A stretch of DNA of 64,000 bases from Tetradesmus obliquus (lineage: Eukaryota > Chlorophyta > Chlorophyceae > Sphaeropleales > Scenedesmaceae). The stretch spans positions 4,402,501 to 4,466,500 of the forward strand of contig CP126196.1 of NCBI GenBank assembly GCA_030272155.1, in the 5' to 3' direction. Of the stretch, positions 1 through 22,325 are shown one piece after another. Made by a program: the position numbers and the translations under genes. The notes under the pieces were generated by a model that saw nothing but the letters and a program-made list of their open reading frames with translations, ran no database searches and was not told the DNA's origin. Numbering within the stretch: position 1 is the first letter of the stretch; each line of letters begins with the position of its first letter.

Positions 1-3
1 GCC

Positions 4-89
<86 letters not shown>

Positions 90-91
90 AG
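1..91 (+). repeat. (CTG)n microsatellite forming the 3' end of an intron
   Basis: About 30 nearly pure CTG units end in CTGCAG, whose AG is the acceptor of the acyltransferase exon starting at 92. The repeat begins before the window edge. Confidence 0.85.
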
Positions 92-535
92 TGTGCCGCT
101 GATGATGGTGGTGGGCGGGCCTGTGGCTGTGAAGCAGACAGCCCCCAGTGACCCGGGCTTTGCTGCTGCTGTGGACGATGCACACTCCCGGCTGGTGGAC
201 GCCATGCAGCGTGAGTGCTGGAAGCCTGCTTGCTTATTGGTTAGTTCAACTGGCGAACATGTTGTAGTGGTGCATCAAGCAACAATCTGATGCTTACTGC
301 CGTTACTGCTTTTCTGTCAGCTGCTGCTACCATTCCTAACAACGGACATGTTGCACGGCCCAGCATGCCGCATGATCGGCCAGCGCCCTCAAACAGTGCT
401 GCTGCTGCTGCTGCTGCTGCCTGTCGGGCTGTTGTGTTTGTATTGGATGCTGCTGCTGCTGCTGCCGCTGCAGGGCTGTACGACAAGTACAAGGCAGAGT
501 ACGGCTGGGCTGACAGGCCGCTGCTGATCAAGTGA
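92..535 (+). CDS. Diacylglycerol acyltransferase type 2 family, C-terminal end (partial gene)
   Basis: Two exons are visible, 92-210 and 474-535, separated by an intron with gtgagt donor and gctgccgctgcag acceptor. They join in phase, and the stop TGA is at 533-535. The first reads VPLMMVVGGPVAVKQTAPSD and continues with AHSRLVDAMQ; across the junction the protein ends QRLYDKYKAEYGWADRPLLIK in two adjacent pieces (QRLYDKYKAE, YGWADRPLLIK). The 'V(V)GxPVxV...P...VxxxHxxxxxALxxLYDKYK' arrangement is the usual C-terminus of DGAT2-type enzymes, which acylate diacylglycerol to triacylglycerol in the endoplasmic reticulum. The catalytic HPHG region lies outside the window. The intron itself holds short CTG runs. 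A monoacylglycerol or wax-ester acyltransferase of the same family cannot be excluded. Confidence 0.72.
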
Positions 536-2475
536 CGGGCTGGAATGGTGGGCTGAAGCGGTGGGCTGGCAGGCCGTCGCTGATCAGATGGTGGGCTGAC
601 AGGCTGCATACATACTGCCAATGTACAGAAGGGCTTGGCAGGCGATGTCTGCATTGTGTTGCTGCCAGCAAAGAAAGTCAAGCGAAGTATTGTGTGGTGA
701 GAAAATTGCGCGGTATGTTTCCCAAAATGGGTGCCTTGCTATGCGTTGAGGAAGATGAGGTTGGGTTCAGGCGAGCGATGGCAGTGTTTGGTAGGTCAGC
801 GATGCGGCACTTTGTTATGATGTGCCAGCTACACACCAATGTTGGTGGTATTGCAGCGCAGGCATGTGTTGGGTAGTGTTGATGCTGGGAGTGGATTCGT
901 TTGTGGTGTTGATGTGCAGAATGACGCAAGTGGTGCAGGTTTTGGGAGACAGTTAGTAGAGCTGCTGCTGCTCAGCAAATGCAGCTCGCAAGCTGCTGCC
1001 CCAGCTGCAGAGTGTAGTCGATTATTGCAATGCGTGTGTGCGCACATAACGCAAATTTGTGGCAGCACTGCTCTGCTGCTTGTGCAGCCGAGCCGGGCAT
1101 GATGTTTTCCCCTGAGGCAGGCATGGTGTTGTTGGTATGTCAGCTCGCTTACGGGTAACATCAAGCCAGCTAGTTCGAGGATAGATGGGCCTGTTGACGC
1201 ATAGATGGTCCAAAAAGGACTTGCAGGAGGGTTGCACAGCCTACCAACGTCTTTTTGCAGTGTCAAACCTTCTCTTTTCTTTTGTTGCTGTTAGTTGTTG
1301 TTGATATCAGCTTGCAGGCAGGTGGATTGCTCGTTTTTGCTACTCTTTCTTGCCTGTGGCAGTGCTTGCTCTGTCAGCCCTTGTGCCAGATTGTATGGTT
1401 CCCAGCAGTGCCTAGTGCTGATGTGATGTGGCAGGGTTGGAAACAGCAGCCGCTTAGGTACACCCCAGTGACAATTGTCAGCGGATGATGTCCACAAGTG
1501 GCTGCAGCTGTCAGCCAGCCGCCACGGCTGTTGCTGAACATGCCATCTCACTAAATTGATGCTTCACGTCTATGGCTGCACAGCGTGTGATGGGTGTTTC
1601 ACACGTTGGACTATGCTTAGGTGCATGGCATGGGGTGCTGGCAGGCAGCATTGCCGGCAGCACAGCCACCCTTTGACCCCAGGTGACATTGTCATGACAT
1701 ATGGTTTGCATGGCCCCCGCCTGCTGTTGTTGACAAGTCTGGTTGGCCGAGCAGCGCTGACAACGCTGCAATGAGGCAGTTTTGTTTCACGTTGTGGTGA
1801 CAATGAGTCATGTTGTTGCCAACTGTGTCATGGTGACACACTCGTGACAAGTCATGGCGGCATGGCTTTCGGAGGGGGAAGGGGGGACGGTGGAGAGGCT
1901 ACAACACTAGTGTTCTCCGTTCAACGGCGAAGTTTGCCTGGCAGGGGTCGTGCAAGCGCATCGTTATGTTGATGTTGTCTGGGGCTCGGGGGCGGTGTCA
2001 CTGCGGCGGCAGTGCAGCAGCTGCTGCTGAGCAACGCCGGGCAGAGCTCAGCTCCACTGCTGTGTCACACACAGTGTTCATCATCGGTTGATGCAGCACA
2101 ACCTGCACTGTTGCAGCTTTTCAGGAGAGCTGTCCAGGCAACTGGCAACTTGCTGCAGTTGCAGCCATGACGGCAGGGCCCCGCCTAGACATGTGACTGA
2201 GCATTATACGCATGGCATATGTGCAAGGTGTGCTTCCTGCAATTATCTAGACATAGTGGAGCTGGCGGCAGCCGCTGCGAGGCCGGGCCTGCAGGCTTCA
2301 ACCTGTCGGTTTTTCTTCTGTTGCTCAATGTTGCTGATTCTTCAACTCAAGCAAACCTGCATAATTGTTGTTGATTCTGATTTAGATCACCCTCTGCCTC
2401 ACGCTGCTTGTGGATGCCTGAGCCCAGTCAGACACGGCCCGCCTGAGCCAGCCTGCACCACTGGTTTGAACACTA
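536..2475. other. 3' flank and intergenic DNA, no gene recognised
   Basis: Only short overlapping open frames without family resemblance are present. The first about 70 bases contain three imperfect repeats of the last exon's end (GGCTGACAGGCCGCTGCTGATCA-like at about 509, 564 and 594), so exon-tail duplication extends into this 3' flank. Elsewhere I see scattered TGACA/TGTCA-rich sequence near 1460-1860 but nothing I can name. Confidence 0.5.
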
Positions 2476-2681
2476 CCCCGGCACCCCCCTTACATATGTA
2501 AGGGGGGCCCTTACATGCTGGGCGTACACGTGTTCACGTAGTAAGGGGGCTTACCGCCCGGCCTGCTGGTAAGGGTGGGAGCTTACACATGTAAGCCCCC
2601 CTAACCGTGTAAGCCCTAGCCACCAACGGAGACCTTACATGGTAAGGTTTACCCCTTACATATGTAAGGGGGTTGCCGGGG
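2476..2681. mobile_element. MITE-like element with about 30-bp terminal inverted repeats flanked by TA
   Basis: The ends are inverted copies of each other: CCCCGGCA followed by a C/T-rich palindrome at the left (2476-2507), and its reverse complement ending TTGCCGGGG at the right (to 2681). Each end contains a perfect palindrome centred on TTACATATGTAA (2484-2507 and 2652-2671). The dinucleotide TA lies directly outside both ends (2474-2475 and 2682-2683), as expected for a Tc1/mariner (Stowaway-like) target duplication. The 206-bp interior has more TTACA...TGTAAG half-palindromes and no coding capacity, so the element would be non-autonomous. The superfamily is inferred from the TA flanks alone. 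Confidence 0.7.
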
Positions 2682-2683
2682 TA

Positions 2684-3340
2684 ATCGAAACCATAACATG
2701 GAAGTTGAAGTAGCCATTCTGGTCCTGGGGGGCCCCTTCTTGCTATGTGAGTACGCATCGTGTTGCATGCAATGATTGACCTGCAATGATTGACCTGCTT
2801 GCACGTTGTATCAATGTTATACTGCACCAACCCCATCATGGCATGCAGTACAGCATGCATGCAATACACCGATGTGCCATACCCCATTAGCATCCTCCAC
2901 ATGGGTTTCAACACGGTCCAAGCGTGCAGATACTCTTGAAATATTGATAACACGAAACGAGCTAATACTTCCGCGAGCTGTGTGTTGAGGGTGCGGTGGG
3001 TCGCAGCCAGAACATCTGCACCTGCACAGCTGCTGTCTGTACTCGTGAAGCAGGCGCCCAAGATCTCATTGGGGGAAGCTGCACAATATCCGGAAGCTTC
3101 GAAACTTTTCCAGAATGCATCCAGAAGCCATCCAGGGAATGCTAGAGCTTGCGAGAAGGTTCCGGCGGTTCTGCTGCTGTAACACTGTTCAGAGATACAT
3201 AAGCGAACGAGGGCACATGGCACATTCTCTTATCGCGTACTAGCACTTTCGAAACAGTTGCTATATCCGCAGACAGACGTCTTCTGCCTGCAGTTGCAGC
3301 CAAAAGTTTATATCTTCCACGTTCGCTTGGATCAGCCACA
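2684..3340. other. Upstream region of RPS27, no gene recognised
   Basis: Contains a 229-codon open frame on the minus strand (2534-3223) that runs through the MITE and has no recognisable domain. I treat it as chance. The stretch next to 3341 presumably holds the RPS27 promoter and 5' UTR, but I see no clear TATA element. Confidence 0.4.
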
Positions 3341-4331
3341 ATGGTTTCCACATTGCACGCCGACATTGACCTGCTGAAGTGAGCGAACGCCAGTGCTGCG
3401 TGTGATCTGCATGCATGGCGTGGTCCAGTCTCGGACGGGGATGCAGTGGTTTGAGCTCTTGTCCTTCTCATTCAGCGCTTCGCAACGGCTTCATGCCGCT
3501 GCCCCTGTAGCTTAAGAAGCTAATGCATATTATGACGTGCAGCTTTGTGTCGCATGCGCGCCTGCAGCTCAGCACAGCGCCTGCTCTTTGTCCCAGTGAG
3601 GGGTTTTGCTGCAGTCCGTGCCTGCCGTTGTATGATCTGCTGTCTTCGGTCTTCCATCGCAAATCTTGAATAATTACTGCTCTCCTGCGCGTTGCTGTTG
3701 CCCGTCCTGCAGCCCTCCAGCAGCGCTGGAGAAGCAGAAGCACAAGCTGAAGCGCCTGGTGCAGTCTCCCAACAGCTACTTTATGGATGTCAAGTGTGCA
3801 GGATGCTTCCAGATCACGACCGTGTTCAGCCACAGCCAGTCGGTGCAGCTGTGCAGCAGCTGCTCAACTGTGCTGGCAACACCCACTGGCGGCAAGTGCC
3901 GCTTGACAGAGGGAGCGAGCTTCAGGTAAGGGCGGTTGGGATCAGCAGCAGTGCATGTACATCAGGGCAGCAGCAGTGTATGTACATCAGGACAGCAAAT
4001 GAATGGTTAGTGTTGTTGCCATGGCGATGTCCAACTGTTATGTGTTCAGCAGCATGGCTTGATGTGTAGCAGCACCATGCGTGGGCCGTAGGCAACAGCA
4101 GCTGCTGCTGTATGTGCACAGGGCTGCTTTTGTGTGCGTCTGTCGCAGCATCACCTTGCAGCCGTACCACGATGTCCTATTTTTTTTACGCTGCTTGCGA
4201 CACATCCCGGACAGCTGTGCCTGGCGAGTAACTTGTACTTGTTGTGCCGTGTGATTGCTGTGTGACCAACCCGCAACCCGCTCCTGCTGCGCTGTTTTTC
4301 ATGGCTTTCCTGCAGGCGCAAGTCTGACTGA
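3341..4331 (+). CDS. RPS27: 40S ribosomal protein S27 (eS27)
   Basis: Three exons: 3341-3378, 3713-3925 and 4316-4331. They join in phase to 88 residues, close to the usual 84-86. The protein starts [20 protein letters not shown], contains the family block [16 protein letters not shown] and ends SFRRKSD. The four cysteines of the zinc ribbon are present as CAGC in the first half and CSSC in the second. eS27 is a small-subunit ribosomal protein on the solvent side of the 40S head/platform region, needed for rRNA processing and translation. The start ATG was chosen because exon 1 gives the plant-like DIDLLNPP start. Unlike most genes in this window, its introns (334 and 390 bp) show no duplicated exon pieces and no long CTG tract. 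Confidence 0.97.
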
Positions 4332-6548
4332 GCAGCTTGCTGGTACCCATGCTCTGGGCTGACCAGGCAAGCTAGAGACAGCCAGGCCAGCTTTTATTTA
4401 GAGTCAGCAGAGTATACCAGAGACAGACACAGTTTATATTGTACCATATCACTAGCCCTGCAGCAGGAGCAACAGCAGCAGCAGCAGCTGTGCAGCTTGC
4501 AGGAGGCAGCAATGCGCCTCCTGCAAGGCCTGCACAGCGTTATATCGACCTACAAATGACGTGCTGCAAACCAGCAGTCTGAAGAGTGCTTGCAGGACGA
4601 GTGGCAGCAGCAGCAGCAGCAGCAGCTACGGCAGCAGCACTGAAGGTGGTGCGGCGGAGCTGCTTCACTGCAGTGTGGAGGAGCCATTCACTCATGGTGG
4701 CGGGATGTACATGAAGAAGGTGTATTTTTAGCAGCGGCCGGTTGTTGCCTGGGCATGCAAACGTTGGCGTGTGTGTTTTTAGGTTCAGCATTCGAACCCC
4801 AAAGCTATGCTCAGCATCTTGCCCCAAGATTTGGAGGGACCATGCCCTAGCAGCTTTGTGTGTTGATGCCTGTGTCTTGTGCCTTGCACAGTGTATGTTT
4901 GGGTGGACTGATGCACAGCCTTGCTCACCATGCTGACTCCTCCTGTGCTGTACATTACTGCGGCTTTGTTTAAACCTGCTTTCCTGTGCATCAGCCCTTG
5001 TTGCACTAGGCTTGTGTGCTTGGTATGTAGAGAGTCGTAGCGACTAGCTGTGTCTGTAGTATTGATAGTACGAGTTACGCAAGCAGCACATGCTTTTTTT
5101 GGTTTTGTTATGGGCAGTATGGCTCGCACAGTAGTGACCCGGCCTGCCAACAGCAATTGCCGGTTGGTCACAAATTTTACTGTGGAATGTACTGCCAGTA
5201 GTATACTAGTAGTATGTACGGCATTACTGTTTGAGCCAGTGAGGGTTTTTTTTTCTACGTCGGCTTTTTTCCCCTCACTACGCGGGTATAATCAGACTCC
5301 TTGTTGGAGCTGCTGCCTGCTGCGCTGAGCTAGTGAGATTATTCGGAGTTGGCGCAGATTTGTCTCCTTTCAAAACATTAGGTCCAGACTCCTTTATTGG
5401 TGCGGCTGGCACTGAGTGTTGGTTATGTTGCATGATGCTTGTGCTTGTAATGAATGCAATCGGCAACCTTCTTTATACGGTTGGTTGTGTGCAGCATGCA
5501 GATGTGCTTCAGCACCATAAGGGGTGTGGGGGTTGAACTCCCGTGCTGTGTTCGGTATCGGCACTAGGCACCTCCTGGAATGGGGATGTGTGGCCTTCTC
5601 ATTGGTGATGGAGGCAGTGCCTTTGACAACGGCTTGGCATAGTTGTGTATCTGTGAAAATATCTGGAAGGACTGGTACATTCTGTGGTACATTATGAGAA
5701 CCCTGGACATCTTGTGCGTAACGATCGATTAGATGTCATATGTAGAAGTGTAGAGCTGCGTTGTTGCAAAGTGTGCAACCTGCAACTCTTTACATTTGTG
5801 CTGCTGCTGCAGCTGCAGCCCTGCAGCAGTCACTCACACAGCTGCTCCTGGCAGTTGGCAGTTGGTGCGTGCCATTGCTGACGCCGCCATACAGTATAAC
5901 CTGAATTTCCACGACATAACAGAACAGGTAGCGTTTGATTGGTACAGAAGCCGGTTACTTGTGTGCCTGCGCCACAGTCTTGGTGAAAAGTAAACCCAGC
6001 TTCAGGTTGACGGACAGTGTCCGTATGGTAAACGTAGACGCACATGAGCGCAAACGGTTCGATCGGTTGCATTCGTCGCTTTGGCGTGCGGCTCAGACAC
6101 AGTGTCATGGGCTGCAGGAAGAAGTGTGTACGGGAGAACAGAACAGAAGCCCTAGTTCTGGTAGTGACGCCAGCATACATCGCACCCTGCACTCCTCTCG
6201 CTTTCAGCTTTGAGACAGCTGATCCGAAGTTATTCGAAAAACTTCGCAAGTTCGTGCAGTAGCCTGAGCAGTATTGACACTTCACACGCACAACACGCCA
6301 CATGGCTCCTGGGCTGCTTGCCGCAGCGCTCAGCGGGCATGTTAACCATGACCTAAAACCCGCAACGTCTTTTGCAAGCGACTACCCGTTTCCGTGCCTG
6401 CTGAACCCGGAGACAGACGTTGAGCCTGAGGTGGCAGCACTAGCGCCAGGGACGCCTGAAAACGAAGCAGAGGAGCCAACAGGCAAGCAGAATGAGATAG
6501 TTCAACATTAAAAACGTATGGTGTCATGCACATACTCGTTTAGCCACT
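4332..6548. other. Intergenic region and possible 5' UTR of the ATP-grasp gene
   Basis: No recognisable protein. A small CAG run lies at 4605-4640. An open frame at 6302-6511 (starting MAPGLLAAALSGHV, containing SDYPFPCLLNPETD) has coding-like composition and could be an upstream exon of the ATP-grasp gene, but I find no convincing donor joining it to the next exon. Confidence 0.4.
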
Positions 6549-16581
<10,033 letters not shown>

Positions 16582-16656
16582 TGAGGCGCAGTAAGGCGCT
16601 GGCAAGGTTTGAACAGTGTCGATGACAGCGTCAAGTGACAAGCGCAGTGTATGAGG

Positions 16657-17225
16657 TGCCATTGCAGCTGTGCAGCAGGCGAAGCGTGACATTCTGTTCC
16701 CCATCAAGCCACTGGCAGCGCAGCGAGGCACTGTAGCTGACGCGTTTGTGACAACATGGCGTTTGAAGCCTCGTGAATCGGCCATCGCCTTTGTGCAGCA
16801 GGCGGAGCGCGGCATTCTGTTCCCGACCAGGCCGTCATGTGACGAGCACTGCGAGCAGCGTTTTGCATGGGACGTCGCATTCGTGCAGCAGGCGCAACGC
16901 AACATTTTGTTTGCCATGCAGCCGCTGGCGGTGCAGTGAGGCACTGTGTCATGTGATAAGCACGGCGCGTGCAGCGAAATGCATAGGCCATCGCGTTTGT
17001 GCAGCAGGCGGAGCGCGACATTCTGTTCCCGAACAAGCCACTGGCAGCGCATGCGCAGTGAGGGTGCAGGCCAGGTTTGAGCAGCGTTGGGGCAGTGTCC
17101 AGTGATCAGAATGTGACAAGCATGTCGGCAGTGAGTAGGTCGAGTCAATGCCATTGCAGTGGCAACAGTTGTGCAGCTGGCGGAGCACGATTAACTTTTG
17201 ATTCAAGCCACTGGCAAGGCACGGG
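16657..17225 (+). repeat. Copies of the last ATP-grasp exon's end in the 3' flank
   Basis: The coding end AIAFVQQAERDILFPIKPLA (real copy just before the stop at 16581) recurs with mutations at about 16659, 16781, 16878, 16987 and 17150, at roughly 100-160-bp steps, all downstream of the stop codon. Confidence 0.85.
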
Positions 17226-17913
17226 CCAGGTTTGAGCAGCGTTGGTGACAGTTCTAGTGACAAGGTGCAGTGTCGTGTGATCACAGATGTTTGTTTGTTG
17301 ACAATGGAAGCAGACACTTAGCCACTTTGTGACTGTTGAAGCAGAGATGCAGTTGCTGTACTGTGTTTGATGATGCTGCTGGTACACAGCTGTTCTTATT
17401 GTTCAGGATGGTGTCAATGTGCAGGATAAGCTGTGATTGTTCTCTCGCGACATGTGACAGCCACTGTTGTCACCGCACTGCTGTCTGCAATTTGCAGCTC
17501 CGAGCTGGCAGCTGCAACTGTAGTGCTGGTGCCTGTTGCCAGGGGAGTCAGTCGTTCACGACTTGCTGCCAACTTAGGATGAACCTCAGAACCTTGCATA
17601 GCCATACCGCATGTTGGTGCGCCTTGGAGTGCTGCGTTGGACAGGGTAACTTAAACCGTTTAAGTTGCTGATGATCAGCAGTGGTAAGTAGGGTTTGGTC
17701 CTTCCGGCGACACGTCTGCGCCCGTAAAACAGTGCCTGGGGCTGTGTCACGCGTAGATGAGTTGGAATTCTTCAATGATCTAACATCACCGCTGCTTGGA
17801 TTGAGCATCTGCTCGTACCGCTTAGGCGAAGTTGCTCGCAGCATGCAGTGAGCGGTTTCGATACATTGTGTCCGCCTAAATCATTCAAGATCTTTTTATA
17901 GCGTATTTTAATC
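17226..17913. other. Intergenic region, no gene recognised
   Basis: Between the exon-copy array and the MYND-like fragment. No recognisable coding sequence or structured repeat. Confidence 0.4.
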
Positions 17914-18578
17914 ATGTTTAGGCCCGCGCAAGCCCAGTCCTGGGCACAGCGTGTCGATGCTGCCAAGCAAGTGTTCAGCAGCGCAGCTCGTGGCAATCTC
18001 ACCGGTTTGGTGGTGTTTTCGTACAGCATTGACGAGGCTCGACGCACATTGGCGGAAGCAGTAGACAGGGGAGAAGTGGCACGGCTGTTTGGCACAACTG
18101 CTGGCCTTCTTGAAGACTGCTGCAGCACACTTGCACTGGTGGGTCCCAGCTTGAAGGCCAGGCCACAATACACAGCATTCCAGCGTTTGACTTTACACAT
18201 GCATGGATTTCCAGAACACAGATGCCATGTTCCTATCAATGCACAACTGTTTTGGTCACTAACCGAGGTAGAAGGCGCAGACAGAAGCCCTGCAGTAGTG
18301 CTGCAGTACTGCTACCTCAGCCTCCATAAGCCGCTGTGCTCAGCTAATCAAGTCAAACGCCGACGAAGTAAAATAATTTAAAATATCATGTACCCGTTTG
18401 CCGGCTGCAGGCCCTGTCAGCAGTGCCCCAGCTGGTGGATGTGCCATGTGCAGATGCTTTTAACCCCCTATGCCTCGAGCAGGATAAAAATACTACGGCA
18501 GGTTGCACGCCGACAGCCGCAGCAGCCGCAGCCGCGCCTGCAGCAAGCAGCTCAGCAGCAGGCTTGTTATGCAGCTGA
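17914..18578 (+). pseudogene. Truncated copy of the 5' end of the MYND-protein gene
   Basis: Exon 1 (17914-18138, 75 codons from ATG) encodes a protein that matches exon 1 of the minus-strand MYND gene at 35189-35413 in length and sequence: AxRVDAAKQVF, ARG(N/D)L(T/A)GL, DEARRTL, GTTAGLLEDCCSTLAL. The donor and about 30 bp of intron are also conserved. A second exon starting at 18411 (ALSAVPQLVDVPCADA) matches the paralogue's exon 2 only for about 16 codons, then diverges into a short Ala-rich tail with a stop at 18576-18578. The MYND finger is absent. It could be expressed as a short protein, but the loss of all conserved downstream exons favours a decayed partial duplicate. Confidence 0.65.
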
Positions 18579-18649
18579 TGTAGCTGTGCTTGGTTTTTGT
18601 TCATGCTTTCAGGTTCACGGAACATCAAGTTGGGGTGCCGGGCTGCAGC

Positions 18650-18937
18650 ATGGAGATGCTGGTGCAGGAACTCTGGACACTGTCTGCTGAGCAGCCTTTG
18701 GACAGCATGCCACTTAGTATAATTTGCCAGCGCTGCACAGGGTGTGAGGCCAAAGAAGCTGCAATATATGACATATCTTTGTCTTTTGGTAACGCCACTG
18801 ACGATGAGCTGCCAAACGCTAGTGTGTTGTGCCGTGGCTGTGGAGTCACTGCCCCAGTGCCCGGCACTGCTGGTGGCACCAGCACTCTCACTTCTGCCAC
18901 CCGGGTGACCCGCTGCCAGGCTGCAGATGTGAAATGA
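18650..18937 (+). other. Small open frame homologous to sequence 3' of the MYND gene
   Basis: A 95-codon frame starting MEMLVQELWTL contains CQRCTGCEAKEA, LCRGCGV and ends near TSATRVTRCQ. The segments LDSM..., RCTGCxAxExA and TSATRVTRCQ recur on the minus strand at 29985-30323, just downstream of the MYND gene's stop. Two CxxC pairs hint at metal binding but no family is recognised. Together with the preceding pseudogene it mirrors the two ends of the MYND locus with the middle missing. Confidence 0.5.
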
Positions 18938-20777
18938 CGAATTCTAGACAAACCCAGGATCCGAAGGACGCTGGTAATGCACAGCTTGCGCACCTTCAAG
19001 CAAGGCCGAATCAGAAGACTCGCGTCAAAGTCTCCTGGCACTCCGAGATGCCATCTCGGACAGAGCCTTAACTCAGCAGTCTCTCTGAGACGGTCTCACA
19101 GCCTGACGATTAGTCTCAGAGCCTTAACTCAGCAGTCTCACGTCTGTTACCAGGCTGTATCAGCCGTACAAGTAGCCTCCCATAACCCCCTGAAACTCCA
19201 GATGCACTGTTATGCGGGCAAGCGGTTCGGCAGTATGATGTACAACAGACAACTACACCCACGACCCATAACAGACCCCTTCAGGCAGAGCTGCCAGCTC
19301 TTGAAATTGAATCCCAAGACAGCCAGCATCACAGCAGCAACAAATTGCAGACAACTGGCACAACAGGTGATCATGATCAGCCCTGAAAGGCATTCATGCA
19401 TCGGTGCACATCTTTTGTAGGTGCCACGAGTCCACATGCGCAGGACGCTCATGTGAGGAAGCAACTGCTGACCCCAATGCATTGCATGTGGCCGGGGCTG
19501 CAGCAGCTGCTGCAGCATGCACAAACTTCTCAGCTGCCATGCATACCCGATTGACTGCGGTGGCAGGCCCTTGACATCACTTGGGCGATGAGGTATGCAC
19601 AGCGAAAGGGTGCATATATACATGCAAGTGCATGCCAACAATGCAGCAAGGCAAGGGGAGTGAAGGGCTGCCGTGGAGTAAGGGTCCGTATCATTGCACG
19701 TGCAATGCAAGCAAGTGGGCTTTGCGCTAATGACTGCATTCGCAGAAGCTTCTGCACCGCACCAGCCAAGCAGCAAGCACATACACCGCCCGAAAGAATA
19801 GCGTCCCATACAAGACAGCTGCGAGGGTCAGGTGATGCAGTAGAAGTTGGCTCTAACGCTGCTGAGCCAGCCAGCGGAGCAGGTTGGAGACATGCTATGA
19901 ATGCTGCCCATACAGCACAACAGCAGAAGGCTATAGGCGTGTCTCACCAACAGCACACTATTCGTGCACTTGAAGGCATGTCAGAGCAGTATGTGCAGCA
20001 GTGCTGCCTGCACACGCTTCAGTACAGCACACAAGCCAGGCGCCGCTACTGCTTGAAGGCGCGCAGCTTTGCATCTACTATGCCTAGTTTGTCGCCATAC
20101 AATCTGCTGATGCCAAGCATGCGGACTACGTAGAAACGCAGACACAGGTGTACGCCGAACACGAAAGCAATGACAGCAAACATAACCAAGCTGTGCAGCA
20201 GCTCTTGAAGCTGACAAAGCACGTAACAAGTGCATACAAAGAAAGCAATCCTACACTTCCAGCCCACCATCCTTGTCACGGCACAGTCATGTTAATAACA
20301 CATGTTACACATCCAAAAGTGACGGTCATTGCGGGCAGGCAGCTGCAGGCCGCACTGCGCCAGCAGCAGCGCAACACCACACCTCAACAACAGTCAATCC
20401 TCAATTCAAGCCCAGCACAACTCTTTTGTTGCACCACCGCAGCCACCCTCAACCCATGTACTGCGCTTGCACTTCCTTGCGTGCCTTGTGTTGTCACCAG
20501 ATGCTGTTCGCTACAAAACAAAGTCAATTGCACCAGGCTGATCGCGTTGGGCCGTTGCCGTGCCATTGTACATCGGCCGTGCCAGTGTGCATTGGCCGTG
20601 TCATTGTACAGCTACCGCAACATGCCGTACCACTGGGGGAACATGTCAAGTGCTGACACCTGCAGAAGTTACTGCAGAAATGGTTGTGAGATTGCAACAG
20701 ACCTGCAGCCGCACCCAAACAGCTGCAGCTGGACAGCACACATGGACCATAGATCCTTTGCAGCCAGTTGCAGCAGC
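18938..20777. other. Region downstream of the AP2 gene, no gene recognised
   Basis: Contains a 22-bp direct repeat (AGAGCCTTAACTCAGCAGTC core) at about 19062 and 19118, and a short imperfect repeat of a GGCCGTG...CATTGTACA motif at 20545-20615. Open frames on both strands (for example 19210-19809 minus and 19588-20133 plus) show no family resemblance. Part of this is probably the AP2 3' UTR. Confidence 0.4.
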
Positions 20778-21558
20778 CTACACAGCAGCGTCAGCAGCTG
20801 GTGCGCCTGCTGCTGCTGCTGCTGCACCTTCTGCTGTTGCTGCATCTGCGCAGCCCACTGCTGCTGCTGCCACCTCATCCACCACCACCACTGCATCCCC
20901 AGCAGCAGCAGCAGCAGCAGCAGCTGTTGCTGCCGCCTCAGCAGGCGCTGCAGGCTGAGCATCTGCTGCTGCTGCTGCTGCTGCCACAAATGCTTCAACT
21001 GCATCATCACCTGCAGCAGGCTCACAGGCAGCTCTGCTGCGACCTACTGCTGCTGCTGTTGCTGCTGGCTCAGAAGCCTCCTTTGATGACGGAGCCGGCA
21101 CAGCAGCGGCAACTGCAGCAGCAGCAGCAGCGGCATCTGCTGTGACTGGCACAGGTGCTGGTGCAGATGGCACTGCAGCCTCCCCCTGTTCTGCCGAAGC
21201 GGCAGCAGCAGCAGCAGCAGCGGCAGCGGTGGTGCCAGGCGGCACAGCACCATCAGCAGCAGCGGCTGCATCCTCTGCTGCTGCCGCGGGTGCAGCAGCA
21301 GCTGCATCACCAGCAGCATCTATCTCCATAACAACAGGCTGCTCCAGTGGTACAGTAATAGTTGCTGCTGCTGGATCTGCTGCTGGATCAGGCATGGTTG
21401 GCTCGCCTTCAGCAGCAGCAGCAGCAGCACTGTCAGGGCCAGCAGTAGCATCAGCTGCAGCTGGAGCTGCGCCCACGGCTGCCAAGCTCTCAACAGCAGC
21501 AAGCGCAGCGGCAGCAGCAGCAGGCAGCCCAGCCAACTCAGCTGCTGCCACAGCACCT

Positions 21559-21594
<36 letters not shown>

Positions 21595-22284
21595 GGCAGT
21601 GTGCCGGCGACAGCGTCGCTGGTGGCTGCTGCCGTGCTTGACTGCTGCACTGCTGCTGTTGCTGCATCAGCATCGTGCCGCAGCTGCCCAATGTCACCCA
21701 GTAAGCCCATTAGGCCGCTGCTGCCACTGCAGCTGGGGCGCTTTTTAGGCACTAACAGATCTTCCACTGCCCCCCAGCCTGCTGTATCTCCAGGGTCACT
21801 GCCGCGGGCCCTCACTGCGGCAGCAGCAGTAGCAGCTGCTGCTGCTACAGATGCGGGGTGCAGCGGAGAGGGGTCGAGTGTGGCGCCACGCGTATCGAGC
21901 TGTAGCGGCAGCGGCGGCGGCAGCAGCAAGCTGTTGAGCGGCGGCCGCTCCGCTGCTGCTGCTGCGTCGCTGCGGGGTGGCAGGCCGGCTGTGCCCTGCT
22001 TGGCAGTGGCAGCAGCAGCGGCAGCAGCTGCAATGCTGGTGGCTGCTGCTGCTGACGCCTCCAGTGCACGCCCGAGCAGCTCCTGTGCAAATGACTGCGT
22101 GATTGCTGCTGATGGGAGGCTGCCGGTGCCTGCCGCACCCGGTGCTGCTGCTGCTGCTGCTGCTGCCAGGCTGCTGCTGCTGCCAGCGCCTGTGGTACCG
22201 ACACTCAGCACGCTGCCGTCAGATCGGTACATAGTACTGTCAGATCGGAACTCGCCACTGGCTCCTAATGATCCAACATGCATG

Positions 22285-22325
<41 letters not shown>

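Noticed and set aside
2534..3223. 229-codon minus-strand open frame
   Set aside because: Runs through the MITE, with no family resemblance and no splice context.
6302..6511. Upstream coding exon of the ATP-grasp gene
   Set aside because: Composition is coding-like, but I found no donor that links it in phase to the next exon, so it was left out of the model.
19210..19809. 199-codon minus-strand open frame
   Set aside because: No recognisable domain and no link in phase to the AP2 gene's final exon, which already has a stop.
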